Of a DNA stretch of 64,000 nucleotides, positions 61,753-64,000 are shown one piece after another. Position 1 is the first letter of the stretch. Each line of letters starts with the position of its first letter. Both the position numbers and the translations under genes were made by a program. The notes beneath the pieces were generated by a model, which searched no databases, was not told the DNA's origin, and was given only the letters and a program-made list of their open reading frames with translations. Source of the stretch: Streptomyces sp. NBC_01775 (GTDB lineage Bacteria; Actinomycetota; Actinomycetes; Streptomycetales; Streptomycetaceae). Location: assembly GCF_035917675.1 (NCBI RefSeq), contig NZ_CP109104.1, positions 1,984,001-2,048,000 of the forward strand, in the 5' to 3' direction.

Positions 61753-61816
61753 CGCCGTGACCGGCACTAGGACCCCCGGGCGCGTCGCCCGGCGGCCCCA
61801 CGCGGGTTCGCTCTGC

Positions 61817-61860
61817 CAACCTTCGGTTGACAGTCTTCCGAGTGTCAACTTACGGTTGAC
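61817..61860 (+). promoter_or_regulatory. Repeat-rich leaderless promoter of the Clp-N gene
   Basis: -35 TTGACA (61827-61832), 18 bases, -10 TACGGT (61851-61856); the start falls on the ATG 61863. Three overlapping inverted repeats of GTTGAC: CAACC-TTC-GGTTG (61817-61829), GTTGACA-N10-TGTCAAC (61826-61849) and GTCAAC-N5-GTTGAC (61844-61860). These cover the whole promoter and are a likely autoregulatory site. Confidence 0.65.
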
Positions 61861-61862
61861 GC

Positions 61863-62627
61863 ATGGAAAATCCCCTCAGCACATCCGGCACCATCCGGCT
61901 GGACGACCTGATCGACGCCATCAAGAAGGCACACTCCGATGCCCTGGAGCAGCTCACCGACGCGGTGATCGCGGCGGATCATCTCGGCGAGGTGGCCGAC
62001 CATCTGATCGGGCACTTCGTGGACCAGGCGCGGCGTTCGGGCGCTTCGTGGACCCAAATCGGGACGAGCATGGGGGTCACGCGGCAGGCGGCGCAGAAGC
62101 GGTTCGTGACCAAGGCCGCCGGCGAAACGCCGGACCTGGACCCGGGCCAGGGGTTCAGCCGGTTCACGGAGCGGGCGCGGAACGTCGTGATGGCGTCGCA
62201 GAACGAGGCACGCGCGGCGGGCAACGACCAGATCCGCCCCGAACACCTCGTGCTGGGGCTCTTGTCCGAGCCGGAGGCGATCGCCGCGCGGGCGGTCACC
62301 GCGCAGGGCGTGGCCCTGGAGGACGTGCGCCGCACGGCCACCGAGGCGCTTCCGGCGAAGGCCGGACAGGTGCCGGATCTGGTGCCCTACGACGCCGCCT
62401 CCAGGAAGGTCATGGAGCTCACCTTCCGCGAGGCCCTGCGGCTGGGCCACAACTACGTCGGGACCGAGCACATCCTGCTCGCGCTGCTGGAGTTCGAGGA
62501 CGGCACGGGCCCGCTCAGCACCCTCGGGGTCGACAAGCCGGCCGCCGAGGCCCATGTCGCCGAAGCGGTGGCCGCCGTCGTCGCGGCGGCGAAGGAGGAG
62601 AAGGAGCCGAAGGGGAACACGCCCTGA
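61863..62627 (+). CDS. Clp N-terminal-domain protein with HTH
   Basis: 254 residues. Residues 1-75 hold a helix-turn-helix-like stretch (ASWTQIGTSMGVTRQAAQKRF). Residues 90-235 carry two Clp N repeats (FSRFTERARNVVMASQNEARAAGNDQIRPEHLVLGLLSEPE and SRKVMELTFREALRLGHNYVGTEHILLALLEFEDG) as in ClpC/ClpA, but no ATPase domain. It is probably a DNA-binding regulator that senses or recruits Clp substrates. The gene is preceded by a leaderless promoter with repeated GTTGAC sites. Confidence 0.85.
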   Translation: MENPLSTSGTIRLDDLIDAIKKAHSDALEQLTDAVIAADHLGEVADHLIGHFVDQARRSGASWTQIGTSMGVTRQAAQKRFVTKAAGETPDLDPGQGFSRFTERARNVVMASQNEARAAGNDQIRPEHLVLGLLSEPEAIAARAVTAQGVALEDVRRTATEALPAKAGQVPDLVPYDAASRKVMELTFREALRLGHNYVGTEHILLALLEFEDGTGPLSTLGVDKPAAEAHVAEAVAAVVAAAKEEKEPKGNTP

Positions 62628-62681
62628 CCGCCGGCGTGGTGCCTACGCGGTGGATGGCTCGCACATGACGCGTGGGCAGGC

Positions 62682-63305
62682 TCAGAGCCGGCGCTGTACC
62701 GCCCCGACGCTGTCACCACCATTGGCGTTGAACGCGATCGCGGCCTGCGGCGCGGGGCGGCGGTAGCGCTGGCGGGAGCCGCCTTCGGGGCCGGGGGGCT
62801 CGGGGTCGGCAGGGGTGAAGCCCAGCCGTTCGTAGAAGGTGCGGGCGCCGCTCTCGTGCGCGCCCGGGTGGTCGGCGCCGAAGGTGATGACCTCCAGGCT
62901 GCCGGGCGCGTGGACGTAGCGGCGCACCGCGTCGTCCACCAGCGCGCGGCCCACCCGCGCACCGCGGGCACGTTCGGCGACGACCAGCCAGTGGATGTCG
63001 TACACGGGCGGCTCCGCGCCGAAGAGCAGGCCGCCGACGGGAACGGGGCCGTCGGCGGGAGCGGGAACGGGGCCTCGGGCGGGGGCGGCAGGGGTGGCGG
63101 GGGTGCCGGGGATTTCCGCGAGGAGGGCCATACCCGCCGCGATGTGGGCGCGGACCGCGTCGTGGAAGCCGGGCTCCTCGACCATCGGGCCGAACCAGTG
63201 CTCGACCTCGGCGGCCAGCGCGAGAAAGGCGGGGAGGTCGTCCTCGGCGGCGAGCCGGACGACGACCCACGGTGGCCGCGCCGGCAGCGGGGTCGAGGCG
63301 TTCAC
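62682..63305 (-). CDS. GNAT-family N-acetyltransferase
   Basis: 207 residues. WFGPMVEEPGFHDAVRAHIA, an Ala/Pro insert, VYDIHWLVVAERARGARVGRALVDDAVRRY (acetyl-CoA loop, RxxxxG) and SGARTFYERLGFTP (motif B). The GTG at 63305 shares GTGA with the PIG-L stop, so they are co-translated. Substrate unknown. Confidence 0.85.
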   Translation of the reverse strand: MNASTPLPARPPWVVVRLAAEDDLPAFLALAAEVEHWFGPMVEEPGFHDAVRAHIAAGMALLAEIPGTPATPAAPARGPVPAPADGPVPVGGLLFGAEPPVYDIHWLVVAERARGARVGRALVDDAVRRYVHAPGSLEVITFGADHPGAHESGARTFYERLGFTPADPEPPGPEGGSRQRYRRPAPQAAIAFNANGGDSVGAVQRRL

Positions 63306-64000
63306 CGGGCGAGCCCCAGCGCCGCGGCTGCCGGGGTCAGCTCCCGGCGGACGTACCACTCGGTGGTCAGCAGGCGTCGGCGCAGGTCCTCCGGGAGGGA
63401 GGTCAGCAGCGTGACGCCGCCGCCGCGCTCGACCTCCGTCGTGTGCGCGCACAGCGCCTCCCACTTGCGCTCGCCCCAGGCCGCGATGTCCACGGCGTCC
63501 GTGATCCACTCGTCGGGCACGCCGGGCAACGGGTCGCCGTCTGAGCCCTCTTCGGGCGGCTCGGCGCCGAAGATCTGTTGCCACACCTCGCGTACGAAGG
63601 AACGGGGCAGCGTCGCGTAATACAGCGCGTCCGGGCGCCATGGGACGCCCGCCTCGCGGTAGAGCTGGTCGTGGCCCGCGGCCTCGGCCGCGAGCGTCGC
63701 GACCCGGTGGGCGAGCACGTGGTCGAGGTGCCCGTAGCCGCCGTACGCGTCGTACGTCAGCACGGCCTCGGGCCGGAACTCGCGGATGTGCGCGACGACT
63801 TCGGCCACCGCCTCGTCCAGCGGCACGTCCTGGAAGCGGGGGCGGCCCGGCGCGGACTCCGGCGGCCGGTCCGCGTAGCCGAGCAGCCGGGGCCCGCCCG
63901 GGACTCCCAGGATCTCCAGCGAGCGCGCCAACTCCCCCGCGCGGTCCGTGCCTTCGGCCCAGGTGCAGGTGACGACGGCGGTACGCGCCCCGGCCGCCGC
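63302..64000 (-). CDS. PIG-L/LmbE-family deacetylase (5' end outside the window)
   Basis: At least 232 residues, start not visible. It begins mid-domain with VVTCTWAEGTDRAGELARSL, continues RFQDVPLDEAVAEVVAHIREFRPEAVLTYDAYGGYGHLDHVLAHRV (zinc-binding GHxDH) and ends GLAR. Resembles MshB-like N-acetyl-glucosaminyl-inositol deacetylases and mycothiol conjugate amidases. The N-terminal HPDDE motif lies beyond the window edge. Confidence 0.85.
   Translation of the reverse strand, partial: AAAGARTAVVTCTWAEGTDRAGELARSLEILGVPGGPRLLGYADRPPESAPGRPRFQDVPLDEAVAEVVAHIREFRPEAVLTYDAYGGYGHLDHVLAHRVATLAAEAAGHDQLYREAGVPWRPDALYYATLPRSFVREVWQQIFGAEPPEEGSDGDPLPGVPDEWITDAVDIAAWGERKWEALCAHTTEVERGGGVTLLTSLPEDLRRRLLTTEWYVRRELTPAAAALGLAR

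Overview
The window is high-GC actinomycete chromosome, most likely Streptomyces. The evidence is the strong G/C third-position bias, frequent GTG and TTG starts, 4-base ATGA/GTGA gene overlaps, leaderless promoters, F420-type and GntR/IclR/MarR gene families, two membrane-anchored PASTA-less Ser/Thr kinases, an RNase Sa homologue, and the gene order alc-allB-allR-(kinase)-aceB known from Streptomyces. No rRNA, tRNA, CRISPR array or intact mobile element was seen. Both edges cut genes: a DsbA-like protein on the left and a PIG-L deacetylase on the right.

Layout. 1-5.4 kb: DsbA end, GNAT, then a minus-strand operon (C-N hydrolase, class III aminotransferase, dihydropyrimidinase, F420-type LLM oxidoreductase) that looks like reductive pyrimidine or hydantoin breakdown with no classical dihydropyrimidine dehydrogenase. 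5.9-15.2 kb: secreted S15-type hydrolase, a Ser/Thr kinase, a MarR-MFS efflux operon, isochorismatase-like protein, RibD/DHFR-like reductase and zinc formaldehyde dehydrogenase. 15.2-21.6 kb: a decayed accessory stretch holding truncated DUF1772, amidohydrolase, IS5-type transposase, MarR and alpha/beta-hydrolase fragments between intact NTF2-like, TetR, cupin, aldo/keto reductase, LysR and TauE genes. 21.6-24.2 kb: an ECF sigma/anti-sigma pair carrying the only in-frame TTA (bldA-type) codons I found in the window, divergent from a secreted CHRD-DUF3455 protein. 24.3-34.6 kb: ABC/FtsX pair, gamma-glutamyltransferase, a conserved membrane-anchored unknown, the gluABCD glutamate uptake operon and a GntR regulator. 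34.7-41.4 kb: SGNH esterase, xth, an MBL hydrolase and a PcaDC fusion, a membrane protein and a ROK kinase.

41.6-50.3 kb is a sugar or sugar-acid region: one ABC ATPase, a permease, two tandem paralogous binding proteins, a HutC-type GntR, a divergent Gfo/Idh dehydrogenase, then KDG-type kinase and KDPG aldolase. 50.5-59.6 kb is purine/allantoin breakdown: allantoicase, allantoinase, AllR, a MobA-like cofactor enzyme and malate synthase (glyoxylate to malate). Near-identical 15-bp sites before allB/allR and before aceB suggest one AllR regulon. An RNase Sa homologue and a second Ser/Thr kinase lie among them. 59.8-64 kb: GPP34 protein, a beta-rich lipoprotein, a Clp-N/HTH protein with an unusual repeat-rich leaderless promoter, GNAT and PIG-L genes.
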